From: JBPYCR01 sp051846935
Lineage (GTDB): Bacteria; Bacillota; Bacilli; Bacillales; Amphibacillaceae
Length of the DNA stretch: 64,000 nucleotides
Assembly (NCBI RefSeq): GCF_051846935.1
Contig: NZ_JBPYCS010000009.1
Coordinates: 1 to 64,000 of the forward strand
Reading direction: 5' to 3'
The notes under the pieces: model-generated
Database searches by the model: none
Told to the model about the DNA's origin: nothing
What the model saw: the letters and a program-made list of their open reading frames with translations, nothing else
Shown here: piece by piece, positions 53,395 to 62,066 of the stretch
Layout: the number at the start of each line of letters is the position of its first letter
Position numbering within the stretch: the first letter of the stretch is position 1
Program-made: the position numbers and the translations under genes

Positions 53395-55212
53395 TTATGA
53401 AAAAAGTTCCTTGAAGCGCGCCCAAAACCCTTTATCTTCCTTTGTTTCCTCTGTTGTTGTATTTGTCGTCTCTTGTTTAATACTGGCTGTTTTCATAACA
53501 AATTGAACGGAATGAACGTTGTTATTTTTCGATGAGACGAAAGAAACTGCTTCAAAGTCAGATTTATCGTATTCTGCCATCATTTGATCAATCTCCTCTG
53601 TCATCTGCTCCGGTAAATCGTGCGTAGATTCCTGCAAACGCTTTGTACCGTTATGAAGTTCAGCAACACCGCTTTTTAGCTTATCCGTACCATTAGCCAA
53701 TTTGCCAATTCCATCGTGTAGATCAACATAAGAACTTGATAATTGACTTACTCCTCCAGTATATTTCAATAGACCTGCATGAAATTCTTTGTAATTACTA
53801 GCTAGTCGCATTAACCCTTCCTCTAATTCAGTAAGACCAGCGGGAGAATCCATTGTTTTTAAAGCAGTGGCTAGTTCATCGGACATCGTATCTATATTAC
53901 CTGCCATCTCGTCAAGAGAGCCATTAACCGCCTGTAAAGTTGTATCTACCGCATCAAAGCCTTGCTTTACTTGAGCATACGTCTTTTTTGCAATTTGGGC
54001 ATTTGTATACGTCTCAACTAATTGCCTTATGATTCGTTTATCTGCATCGCTTTCATACAAATTTTCTATATCTGCTTCTGTAATGGTATGCGAAGGGATA
54101 GCTTCCATAGCTTTATTTAATGCGCTATACGCATTTGCATAATTGCTTTTTAAAGCTTCTAAGCCCTCTTTTGCTTCACGTAAGCCATTTGATATATTTG
54201 AAAGCCCCTCAACAACTTGTTTTAACTCACTAAAATCCAATTCTCCTGGAGATTGAAATGAGTTATTAATCGTTCCAAGCGCTTCATCAATCTCTTTTGA
54301 TCCATGCAATAATTCCTTCGAGCTTTTACTAAGTTCAGTAATCCCTTTCTTATATTCTACCGAACCTGCCTGTAAGTCAACAGTCCCATCGTTTAGTTCA
54401 GTCACTCGTTTGTTCAGTTCAGTTACCCCGTCATTTATTTCCGAAATAGCTCCTGTTAAAGACTCCATATCCCCCTTCATGTCGTCTATATCCGGCTCAT
54501 CGATCGCCAGCGAAGATGGAACACCCGTTATCTCAATCCCATTTAACTCAAAATCGGTAACATCTGCTTCAACTACATAGTTCCCCTCATTTTCAGGCAT
54601 TACCGTAAATGTTACTTGTTTATTTTGCCCGATACTCGCAATTGTTCCTTCTTCTGCTCGAATATTACTCGTTAATTCGTAATTAAACATAAGCGAAATT
54701 TGCAACAAATAGTTTTTAAAGAACAACGGATTCGCCGCTTCATTTGCAGCTGTCTTTATTCGTATGAGCAAATGCCCATCTTTACCTGCCAACTCTTGTG
54801 GGGCCATCTCTTTACCGTTCAAGTAATAAGCAATCGATAGGTGCCATGGCAACGCAGCGTCATTTATCGTACCTTGATAGTAAAACTTCCCTTCATCCGC
54901 TGTAAACTGGACATTATCCTCTACTAGCTTCATAGCTGACAAGTCTGTTAAGTTTTTCAAAGTGGAATAAGCACCGTAATCTATTACTTTACCTGCTTTA
55001 TCGATATCTAACGTATTTACTACATAAATTGCTTCCTTTTCCCCAGCAGCAGTTAATGTTGCATATACGACTTCGTCTTTAGCCGATACTACACCGGACT
55101 GTTCTGATTTCTTCGGCTGGCTATCATCTAACGGAGCAGCTGCTTGAAACGAAGGTGTCATGATAAGAGTTATAACTACGAGCACAAGTAAAAAAGTCTT
55201 CATTTTCCTCAT
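53395..55212 (-). CDS. Secreted coiled-coil partner of the MMPL exporter
   Basis: About 605 residues. A signal peptide (FLLVLVVITLIMTPSFQAAA) precedes a beta-rich domain of about 200 residues, then about 300 residues of repeated helical segments of the YhgE/Pip kind (ELSKSSKELLHGSKEIDEAL, DGIGKLANGTDKLKSGVAEL). No C-terminal membrane anchor is visible. The second ATG (55212) is 8 nt after AAGGAG; the first overlaps the exporter stop. Tight linkage suggests it is the extracellular partner of the exporter. Confidence 0.78.
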   Translation of the reverse strand: MRKMKTFLLVLVVITLIMTPSFQAAAPLDDSQPKKSEQSGVVSAKDEVVYATLTAAGEKEAIYVVNTLDIDKAGKVIDYGAYSTLKNLTDLSAMKLVEDNVQFTADEGKFYYQGTINDAALPWHLSIAYYLNGKEMAPQELAGKDGHLLIRIKTAANEAANPLFFKNYLLQISLMFNYELTSNIRAEEGTIASIGQNKQVTFTVMPENEGNYVVEADVTDFELNGIEITGVPSSLAIDEPDIDDMKGDMESLTGAISEINDGVTELNKRVTELNDGTVDLQAGSVEYKKGITELSKSSKELLHGSKEIDEALGTINNSFQSPGELDFSELKQVVEGLSNISNGLREAKEGLEALKSNYANAYSALNKAMEAIPSHTITEADIENLYESDADKRIIRQLVETYTNAQIAKKTYAQVKQGFDAVDTTLQAVNGSLDEMAGNIDTMSDELATALKTMDSPAGLTELEEGLMRLASNYKEFHAGLLKYTGGVSQLSSSYVDLHDGIGKLANGTDKLKSGVAELHNGTKRLQESTHDLPEQMTEEIDQMMAEYDKSDFEAVSFVSSKNNNVHSVQFVMKTASIKQETTNTTTEETKEDKGFWARFKELFS

Positions 55213-55214
55213 TT

Positions 55215-57227
55215 TCATTTCTCCTTATAAAAGTTTGCTTTCCAAGTAGTTTTTTCTATAACTTTATCAAACACTAATAATATGGATGGCAGCAAAAACA
55301 ATACCATTACAAAAGCAAGAAATGCGCCTCTCCCGATTAAGAGCCCGATAGCACCAACAATAGGGTTCGACGAGGTCATCCATAAAATAAATCCGACACT
55401 TGATAAAATTGAAGCCGAAATAGCGATTGAAAAGGTTTTCTCGTTTAACGTCTTTTTAATAGCTTGCAATGCAGTGTATTGCTTACGGTTTTCCGTAAAC
55501 GCTTCTGTCAAAAGAATTGCATAGTCAACTGTAGCCGCCAGTTGCACAGTACTAACGATTAAGTAGCCAATAAACACTAAAGTAGAGTCTGTGAAATAAG
55601 GAAAGGCTAAATTAATCCAAACAGCGGACTGAATGGTGATTAGAAGGATTACTGGATAAGAAATAGACTTAAAAGTAATTAATAATACGATAGCAATTGC
55701 AACGATCGTCAACAAGTTAACAATCCGATTGTCTTTTTTAACAACATTTTTCATATCATACAGTGTTACACTTTCTCCAAGCGAATAAAACGTATTACCG
55801 TAGTACGTTTTTGCAGTTTGCTGAACGGAATCAATTAAGTTAAATATGACATCTCCTTCTACATCTGTGTTTGTATTTACAATGATCCGACTATAATTAT
55901 CGGAATAAAACGGTTCCGTAACAGATTTTTCTACATATTCAGGCGGTATAGCAACACTTACTATGTTTACATAGGCGAGAACATTCGTAACATGATCCAT
56001 GTTCTCTAACGTTTGTATGAACTCCTCTTCTTTAGCGATATCGCCTTTTGGGACGAGCAATACAATTTGCGTGTTCTTCCCAAATTCCTCTTCAATTTTT
56101 ATAAGATCACTGCCTGCGCGAGTTGAGTCCGGATATTCCCCAAAGCCATAGGTGAAATTAGTTTGGCTTTGTGCTAAGAACGCTGGAACGATAAGTAGAA
56201 GCACTATAATAAGGGTTGGTATTCGAACTTTAATAACTTTACTTCCAACTGATTTAAATCCTGGAATTATCGGCTTATGCTCTGTTTTATCAATCCATTT
56301 GTAAAACATAACCGTCAATGCCGGTAAAAAGACCATAACACTAATAAAGCTAAACACAATTCCTTTTACTAAAGAAAAGCCTAAATCTGCACCAATTTCA
56401 AAGTTCATAAAAGTTAAAGCGATAAAGCCAAAAAAGGTTGTCGCTGCGCTAGCGATAATCGCTGGAAAGGAACGTTTCATAGCAAGGTACATCGCTTCTT
56501 TTGGATCTGCTGTTACTTTTCTGTAGTCTGAAAAACTATGCAAAAGAAAAATAGCATAATCAAGTGAAACTGCTAGCTGAAGAATTGGTGCAACCGATTG
56601 GGTTACAAAAGATATTTCGCCTATAAATATGTTTGTACCTAAGTTTATTAGTACCGATACACCGATAGCGGTTAAAAAGAATATCGGCTCAACCCAAGAA
56701 GTAGTCGAGATTACTAAAATAATAATAATAATCGGTATCAATAAAGCTGCCGCATACATTGTTTCTGTAAAGGCCATCTTTTGCTGATTAGCCGTATTTA
56801 ATGCCTCTCCTGACATAGCATTTTCTTCACCGATAAGCGCATAAATGGCATCGGTAACTTTTACTTCATCCCCAGAGCGTATACTTAACGTTATTAAAGC
56901 ATTGTTATTCTTAAAATACGTTTGTACAGTTTCCTCATCGACCATTTCTATCGGCGTTTTTATATCGACGGCATCGTCTAACCAAGTAACATCACTTACA
57001 CCATCAATAGCTGCTAATTTCTTTTTATAAACAAGTGCCTCTTGTATCGTTACCCCACGTAGCATTACGCGTGTATTAGGTACAGACCCGTCAAATTCTT
57101 GCTCCATAATTTCTAATGCCTTCGTAGATTGTGCATCTTCCGGCAAGTAATCTACCATATTGTAGTTCACAGATACAGCAAACTGTGCAACAGAACTTAT
57201 AATTGCAATAATAAAGAATAAAATCAC
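55215..57227 (-). CDS. MMPL/RND family exporter, unusual start
   Basis: At least 670 residues with the RND/MMPL plan: one N-terminal helix, an extracellular loop, a cluster of five helices, a second helix-loop, and a second helix cluster. Sterol-sensing/MMPL motifs include VAPILQLAVSLDYAIFLLHS and its counterpart VQLAATVDYAILLTEAF. The GTG at 57227 opens inside the first helix and has no ribosome-binding site. The frame is open 16 codons further up, and AAAGGGTGA is 6 nt before an ATC codon (57267-57269) giving an IDVARRIIKHKKTI N-terminus. Either a rare AUC start or a one-base lesion is likely. Confidence 0.85.
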   Translation of the reverse strand: MILFFIIAIISSVAQFAVSVNYNMVDYLPEDAQSTKALEIMEQEFDGSVPNTRVMLRGVTIQEALVYKKKLAAIDGVSDVTWLDDAVDIKTPIEMVDEETVQTYFKNNNALITLSIRSGDEVKVTDAIYALIGEENAMSGEALNTANQQKMAFTETMYAAALLIPIIIIILVISTTSWVEPIFFLTAIGVSVLINLGTNIFIGEISFVTQSVAPILQLAVSLDYAIFLLHSFSDYRKVTADPKEAMYLAMKRSFPAIIASAATTFFGFIALTFMNFEIGADLGFSLVKGIVFSFISVMVFLPALTVMFYKWIDKTEHKPIIPGFKSVGSKVIKVRIPTLIIVLLLIVPAFLAQSQTNFTYGFGEYPDSTRAGSDLIKIEEEFGKNTQIVLLVPKGDIAKEEEFIQTLENMDHVTNVLAYVNIVSVAIPPEYVEKSVTEPFYSDNYSRIIVNTNTDVEGDVIFNLIDSVQQTAKTYYGNTFYSLGESVTLYDMKNVVKKDNRIVNLLTIVAIAIVLLITFKSISYPVILLITIQSAVWINLAFPYFTDSTLVFIGYLIVSTVQLAATVDYAILLTEAFTENRKQYTALQAIKKTLNEKTFSIAISASILSSVGFILWMTSSNPIVGAIGLLIGRGAFLAFVMVLFLLPSILLVFDKVIEKTTWKANFYKEK

Positions 57228-57312
57228 TATCGTTTTTTTATGTTTTATAATTCTTCTGGCAACATCGATCGGTATTCACCCTTTCTTGCATTAAAACCAA
57301 ATCCACCTTATC

Positions 57313-57398
57313 ATTATATAACACGGTGTTGGTTTTACAACAAACAGTTTCTTAAAATACGTACAGTATCCAACACAGAGTTGTCTTATGTTGGATAA
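57313..57398. promoter_or_regulatory. Divergent promoter-operator region of the exporter and TetR genes
   Basis: On the minus strand TTGTAA (57335-57340), 16 bp, TATAAT (57313-57318) drives the exporter, with the palindrome AACACCGTGTT in its spacer. Nearer tetR a dyad GTATCCAACA (57366-57375) and TGTTGGATAA (57389-57398) shares the CCAACA element. Both are plausible TetR operators. Confidence 0.6.
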
Positions 57399-57438
57399 CA
57401 TTGAATTTTAAGGAGGAATTCGTATTATTTCTAATAAA

Positions 57439-57993
57439 TTGGATAGGCGAAAGAAATATACTCGGATGGTTTTAAAAAACAGCCTTTTAAAGCTGTTGAA
57501 AGAAAAGCAGCTATCCGCTATTACCGTTAAGGAGATTTGCATGCATGCCGACATTAACCGTTCAACCTTTTATGCACATTTCTCCGATCATTTTGATCTT
57601 CTTGAACAAATAGAAGAAGAGCTTATTGAAGATATGACCATGTACTTAGAATCATATAACTTTGAACAAAATGATGAAGCTTTGCAGATGACCGAAAAGC
57701 TAATTGAATACTTTGCTTCCAAGCAAGAGGAATGCCAGACACTTCTTAATGAAAATAGCGATTCTTCCTTCGAAACAAAGGTACGAAAAGTGGCGCGACG
57801 ATACATTATGAAAAATTGGATGGAAGGAACCGATCTCGATAAAGAGACTTCCAAATATATTAGCGCCTTTATTGTTAGTGGAAGTATTCAGCTAATGAAA
57901 GTATGGTTGAACTGTGGAATGGATAAATCGCCACGAGAAATGGCGGTAATAATAATTCAGCTTGTTAATAAAGGCGTCTTTGGAGTGAAATAA
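57439..57993 (+). CDS. TetR/AcrR family regulator, probable non-AUG start
   Basis: 184 residues. The helix-turn-helix (ITVKEICMHADINRSTFYAH) belongs to the TetR type with a YSIRK-like C-terminal half. It is divergent from the MMPL exporter and probably represses it. The annotated TTG is 22 nt from AAGGAGG, too far; an in-frame ATT at 57424, 7 nt after that site, would give an N-terminus MISNKLDRRKKYTRM. No ATG or GTG is available, so an AUU start is the best guess. Confidence 0.85.
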   Translation: MDRRKKYTRMVLKNSLLKLLKEKQLSAITVKEICMHADINRSTFYAHFSDHFDLLEQIEEELIEDMTMYLESYNFEQNDEALQMTEKLIEYFASKQEECQTLLNENSDSSFETKVRKVARRYIMKNWMEGTDLDKETSKYISAFIVSGSIQLMKVWLNCGMDKSPREMAVIIIQLVNKGVFGVK

Positions 57994-58032
57994 TTACTGT
58001 AACTTTTTTAAATATGAGAATACGAGCAAATG

Positions 58033-58076
58033 AAAAAAGGTCAGGCATATCCACATTAAATGGCCAGACCTTTTCT
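58033..58076. terminator. Terminator after tetR
   Basis: AAAAGGTC-aGGC pairs with GGCCaGACCTTTT, with A and T runs on either side. Confidence 0.78.
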
Positions 58077-58172
58077 TGCATAAACGATTGCTATTTTACA
58101 GGTACACTTTTGTATCGCATGACGGAATGAATTAATTTTTCACTTCTGCCACTTGCATATAATGCGACCGTT

Positions 58173-58823
58173 CTAAATTTCCTTTACAGCTTCTTCTATT
58201 GGAGTCGATCCGGTTACAACTTGAAATTCCTTTTTAACGGTGTTCAAGCTTTGTAACACAGATACAATTACAGCAGCCACGTCTTCTCTCGGAATTTCAT
58301 TTCTATCGACTTGAATCGCAGCTTCTACGTGTCCAGTACCTTGCTGATTCGTTAGTCGACCTGGATGTATAATCGTATAATCTAAATCGGAAGCTTTTAA
58401 CCATTCGTCGGCGTAATGCTTCGCAGCTACATAAGGAGCAAAAGACTCAGAAGCCGCTTGAATTGCCTCTCGTCGGGTATCGAAAGAGCTTACCATAATG
58501 AAGCGGGTAACATTCGCCTTTTTAGCCGCTTCGATTGTTTTTACAGCACCGTCTAAATCAACCATAATTGTCTTATCTTTCCCTGTATGTGGTCCTGACC
58601 CGGCAGTAAATACAATTGCATCCACATCTTCAGCAGCTTTGGCAATGGCATCTATTTCTCCTTCTAAATCGACAACAACTGTCTCTGCTCCTAGCTTTTC
58701 AAAGTTGGAGGCTTGCTCCTGACTACGGATCATTGCTTTTCCTGTTATCGTGTTCGTACTTTGCAGCAAAGTTACGAGATGCTTTCCAATTTGACCATTC
58801 GCACCAACAACAAGTACTTTCAA
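58173..58823 (-). CDS. NAD(P)-binding SDR-family protein (YhfK-like)
   Basis: 216 residues of atypical SDR (SDR_a5). Nucleotide motif KVLVVGANGQIGKHLV, then VFTAGSG, IMVSSFDTR and the YAD/KxxAD region AAKHYADEWLKASDLDYT. It probably binds NADP; substrate unknown. TTG at 58823 follows AAGGGTGG by 5 nt and matches the YhfK N-terminus; a GTG three codons upstream is too close to that site. Confidence 0.82.
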   Translation of the reverse strand: MKVLVVGANGQIGKHLVTLLQSTNTITGKAMIRSQEQASNFEKLGAETVVVDLEGEIDAIAKAAEDVDAIVFTAGSGPHTGKDKTIMVDLDGAVKTIEAAKKANVTRFIMVSSFDTRREAIQAASESFAPYVAAKHYADEWLKASDLDYTIIHPGRLTNQQGTGHVEAAIQVDRNEIPREDVAAVIVSVLQSLNTVKKEFQVVTGSTPIEEAVKEI

Positions 58824-59125
58824 ATTTGCCACCCTTTCTTTGAATTTTTGTCACACGTTCGTTTTTCTAACATATAAGTTTAAAGAAGCCCAAAATTAAG
58901 GTGAACTATGCTAAAAATAACTACTTTCATTGTACTACCAGTATACAATATGCCGCAAATGGTTTACATTCAATTGATTTCATTCGATGGAATAGCTAAT
59001 AATCAGGCATAAAAAGAAAACGCTATACAAAATAAAAGGCGATGCTACACATTAAATGGCATACTTTTATATTTAGAACATACACCTATAAGGGGTTTAA
59101 AAGTTATTTAAAGAAAGGTGATTAC

Positions 59126-61186
59126 ATGGATAAAAAGTCATCAAGGGAGCACATTTCTAATAACGAAAATGCAAAACACGAACAACTCGATGCTTTCCGT
59201 ATAGAGAACACCGGAGAGCCGTTAACAACAAATCAAGGGAGAAAAATTTCAAATGACCAAGAAACGTTAAAAGCCGGTGTCCGTGGTCCATCATTACATG
59301 AAGACTTTCATTTTTTTGAAAAAATGACACACTTTGTTCGAGAAAGAATCCCGTCTAGAGTAGTTCATGCAAGAGGCTATGGAGCTCATGGTGTATTTGA
59401 ATGTTATGAAGCAATGGACCAATTTACAAAAGCTTGTTTTTTACAAAAACCTGGCAAGAAAACCCCTGTATTTGTTCGATTTTCGACCGTGCAAGGAGAT
59501 AGAGGTTCTAAAGATACGGCAAGGGACTTACGTTGTAAAGGGGTAAAGTTTTATACGGAAGAAGGAAACTACGATCTTACTACGATCGGGATGCCTGTAT
59601 TAATTAATCAGGATCCTATGAAGTTTCCAGATGCACTGCATGCGTATCAACCTGAACCAAGAACTGGGATGCCAACAGCTTCTGGCGCACATGATACGTT
59701 TTGGGATTATGTAGCAAATAACGAGGAAGCACTTCATATGGTGTTATGGGTCATGTCGGATCGAGGCATCATTAAAAATTACCGAATGATGGAGTCCTGG
59801 TCCATAAACACGTATTTATTCGTCAATGAAGCAGGGGTGGCAACCTTTGTCCGGTTTGTTTGGAAGCCGGTCTTAGGCGTACATTCTTTGCTCCAGGATG
59901 AAGCGCAAAAGATTGGCGGAATCGATCCAGATTACCATAGGAGAGATCTGCGGGAAGCGATTGATCGTGGAGCTTATCCCGAATATGAATTAGGAGTTCA
60001 GTTAATTCCGCTGGAAGATGAATTTAAATACGACTTCGACATTCTTGATCCGGCAAAGTTTTGGCCAGAAGAAATTATTCCGGTTCAATTAATCGGTAAA
60101 ATGACGTTAAATCGAAATGTTGATAATGAATTTGCTGAATTAGAACAAGTCGCTTTTAACCCAGCAAATGTTGTTCCTGGAATTGACTTTTCGAATGATC
60201 CTGTTCTTCAGGGAAGATTAATTGCTTATCAAAGTGCCCAATACCACCGTCTAGGGAGCGGGAACTTCCAAGACTTGCCGATAAATCGTCCGCTCTGTCC
60301 GTTTCATAATAACCAGCGTCAAAGCTATATGAGATATCGAATTGATACGGACGAGGTAAGCTATCATAAAAATGCATTAGCGAATAACACTCCATACACC
60401 ACCCCACCAGAAAAAGGTGGCTATGCCCATTACCCAAAGAAAGTAGAAGGACGCGTTATACGGGGGAGAAGTGAATCGTTTAATGACTTTTTTACTCAGC
60501 CGAGGATTTTTTGGAATAGTTTAACCGCTGTTGAGCGACAGCATATGCTGAACGCATTAGTTTATCAGCTTGGAAGTGTTGAGAGCGCATCTGTCCGTCA
60601 GCAGAACGTTAATATGCTAGTAAATGTAGATAAAGAAATGGCTTGTATCATTGCTGATCACATCGGTGTTGAACGCCCAAGCGGGACACACGTTGCCGTT
60701 TCTACGAGCTATCCTTCCCTAAGTCAAGCAAACACGCCGCACTATGCCTATTCCCAAAAAGTCGGCGTATTAATAGGCGATGGCTTTAATGCTGATGAAG
60801 TAACCAATGTGCTAAACGTATTACAAAAACATGGTGTTTTTATCGTCATTGTAAGTGAAAAGCTTGGGACTGTTACTGGAGCGGATGGTACAAAAATTAA
60901 AGTTGATGAAACATTTCTTACAACAAGTCCCTATCTGCTTGACTCCCTTTATGTCGTAGGGGGGACTTGCCAGAATATAGATAAATTTAATGCAGATCTA
61001 AACGAGTACGTACGTGTTGCATATAAACATTATAAACCAATTGGCGTTGCGACAACTGGACAGTCCTTTATACACGCGTCCGAAAAGAATAATTTGGCAG
61101 GGGTTATATTTGCGACAAATAATCCTAATTTTGATGAGCGTTTTGTCGCAGCAATAGCGAAACAACGCTTCTGGGATCGACAATAA
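59126..61186 (+). CDS. katE: Large-subunit heme catalase KatE
   Basis: 686 residues, the length of B. subtilis KatE. Heme catalase core with distal His in SRVVHARGYGAHG (H81), Asn in TTIGMPVLINQD region, proximal Tyr in RLIAYQSAQYHRLG, and a C-terminal flavodoxin-like (DJ-1/GATase) domain beginning KVGVLIGDGFNADEV. Large catalases act in stationary phase and general stress. The ATG follows AAAGGTG; an upstream ATG adds 28 unsupported residues. I found no convincing SigB promoter in the 300 bp before it. Confidence 0.94.
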   Translation: MDKKSSREHISNNENAKHEQLDAFRIENTGEPLTTNQGRKISNDQETLKAGVRGPSLHEDFHFFEKMTHFVRERIPSRVVHARGYGAHGVFECYEAMDQFTKACFLQKPGKKTPVFVRFSTVQGDRGSKDTARDLRCKGVKFYTEEGNYDLTTIGMPVLINQDPMKFPDALHAYQPEPRTGMPTASGAHDTFWDYVANNEEALHMVLWVMSDRGIIKNYRMMESWSINTYLFVNEAGVATFVRFVWKPVLGVHSLLQDEAQKIGGIDPDYHRRDLREAIDRGAYPEYELGVQLIPLEDEFKYDFDILDPAKFWPEEIIPVQLIGKMTLNRNVDNEFAELEQVAFNPANVVPGIDFSNDPVLQGRLIAYQSAQYHRLGSGNFQDLPINRPLCPFHNNQRQSYMRYRIDTDEVSYHKNALANNTPYTTPPEKGGYAHYPKKVEGRVIRGRSESFNDFFTQPRIFWNSLTAVERQHMLNALVYQLGSVESASVRQQNVNMLVNVDKEMACIIADHIGVERPSGTHVAVSTSYPSLSQANTPHYAYSQKVGVLIGDGFNADEVTNVLNVLQKHGVFIVIVSEKLGTVTGADGTKIKVDETFLTTSPYLLDSLYVVGGTCQNIDKFNADLNEYVRVAYKHYKPIGVATTGQSFIHASEKNNLAGVIFATNNPNFDERFVAAIAKQRFWDRQ

Positions 61187-61431
61187 TAGACTGAGCCAAC
61201 TTTATGATTTGGATAAATCATATTTGGATTTCTGTCGCGCAAGCTATGCGCGCTAAAGTAATTCGTTGCTGTGCTTCAAAACAACGAATTAAAATCTACT
61301 ACAACTGCATCGGAGCAATTGAAATAGAATCAAATGTGAAGATGCAGTCGTGTTGATTGGAACGTAAGGTGGCGTATCCAGCGAAAAAAATGATTCTGAA
61401 AATCCTTATTGTGACACGATAGTAGAACAAT
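61187..61431. other. Gene-free region after katE
   Basis: First part of an 880-bp gap (61187-62066) that contains no credible gene. No clear katE terminator is visible; the remainder is taken up mainly by the repeats below. Confidence 0.45.
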
Positions 61432-61490
61432 AAGAGTTGAGGCCATGCCCGCGGAATACGTCCACCTGAAATGTAAATCAACGGTCGGAG
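61432..61490. repeat. GC-rich repeat core fragment
   Basis: GTTGAGGCCATGCCCGCGGA followed by CCACCTGAAA and AACGGTCGG, a degenerate single copy of the core shared by the other repeat families. Confidence 0.5.
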
Positions 61491-61634
61491 AAATCAGAAT
61501 AAAAAGGCATAGACTCAACATTTACAACTATGCAATTTTTTAAAAAATATGCATCACTACTAGCAACACACTAAGGTGTCTTCTTTTTATTAACGAAAAG
61601 ACTTTGCTTATAAGTATCGATTCATGCTTTATTT

Positions 61635-61980
61635 CAAGCGAAAACCTGTAGAAGCAAAATACAATACAAAAACATAAAGAAACACACTCCAATACATATG
61701 AAACAGCATGGAAGTGTGTGCAATAGTGATATTAGCCCTCTTTAAGCTGACTGGAACGAAAGTCGACCGACTTCTGCGGAAATAGCACGAGCCCGAAGAT
61801 CACTGTAGCGACTCGGATAGAGAAGCTACAGAAGCTGAGGCAGTAACCGCGGAAATCCTGTCGGCTGTAGTGCAAGTCAGCGAAATCAGAGCGCAAGCTT
61901 TCATGTTTTCGTTCTACTTAATAATTAGGTATTGCTCGACTTAAATTAAAATACATCACCAACGTCATTTGACAAGAACC
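61635..61980. repeat. Long dispersed repeat, second copy of the 18422-18733 block
   Basis: About 346 bp matching 18422-18733 in the same orientation, including AAAGAAACACACTCCAAT, AGCCCTCTTTAAGCTGACTG, CGGCTGTAGTGCA and the end ATCACCAACGTCATTTGACA. It contains an extra about 30 bp of core (AGAAGCTGAGGCAGTAACCG) missing from the first copy. Confidence 0.85.
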
Positions 61981-61990
61981 CGAATTGTCG

Positions 61991-62020
61991 TCATTCCGTC
62001 CGATAGCTCAGACGGAATGA
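61991..62020 (-). terminator. Hairpin downstream of proS
   Basis: Perfect 10-bp stem TCATTCCGTC / GACGGAATGA. No T-run follows on the minus strand, so function as a terminator is uncertain. Confidence 0.4.
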
Positions 62021-62066
62021 TGTACATTCACTAACGTTTAATTGTAGAATCTATATTACATTACGC

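Noticed and set aside
58833..59125. SigB promoter upstream of katE
   Set aside because: GTTTAA and GTTTAC hexamers occur, but no GGGTAT-like -10 lies at 12-15 nt.
59042..59125. N-terminal extension of katE from the upstream ATG
   Set aside because: No ribosome-binding site; the extension is unlike catalases and makes the protein longer than the 686-residue norm.
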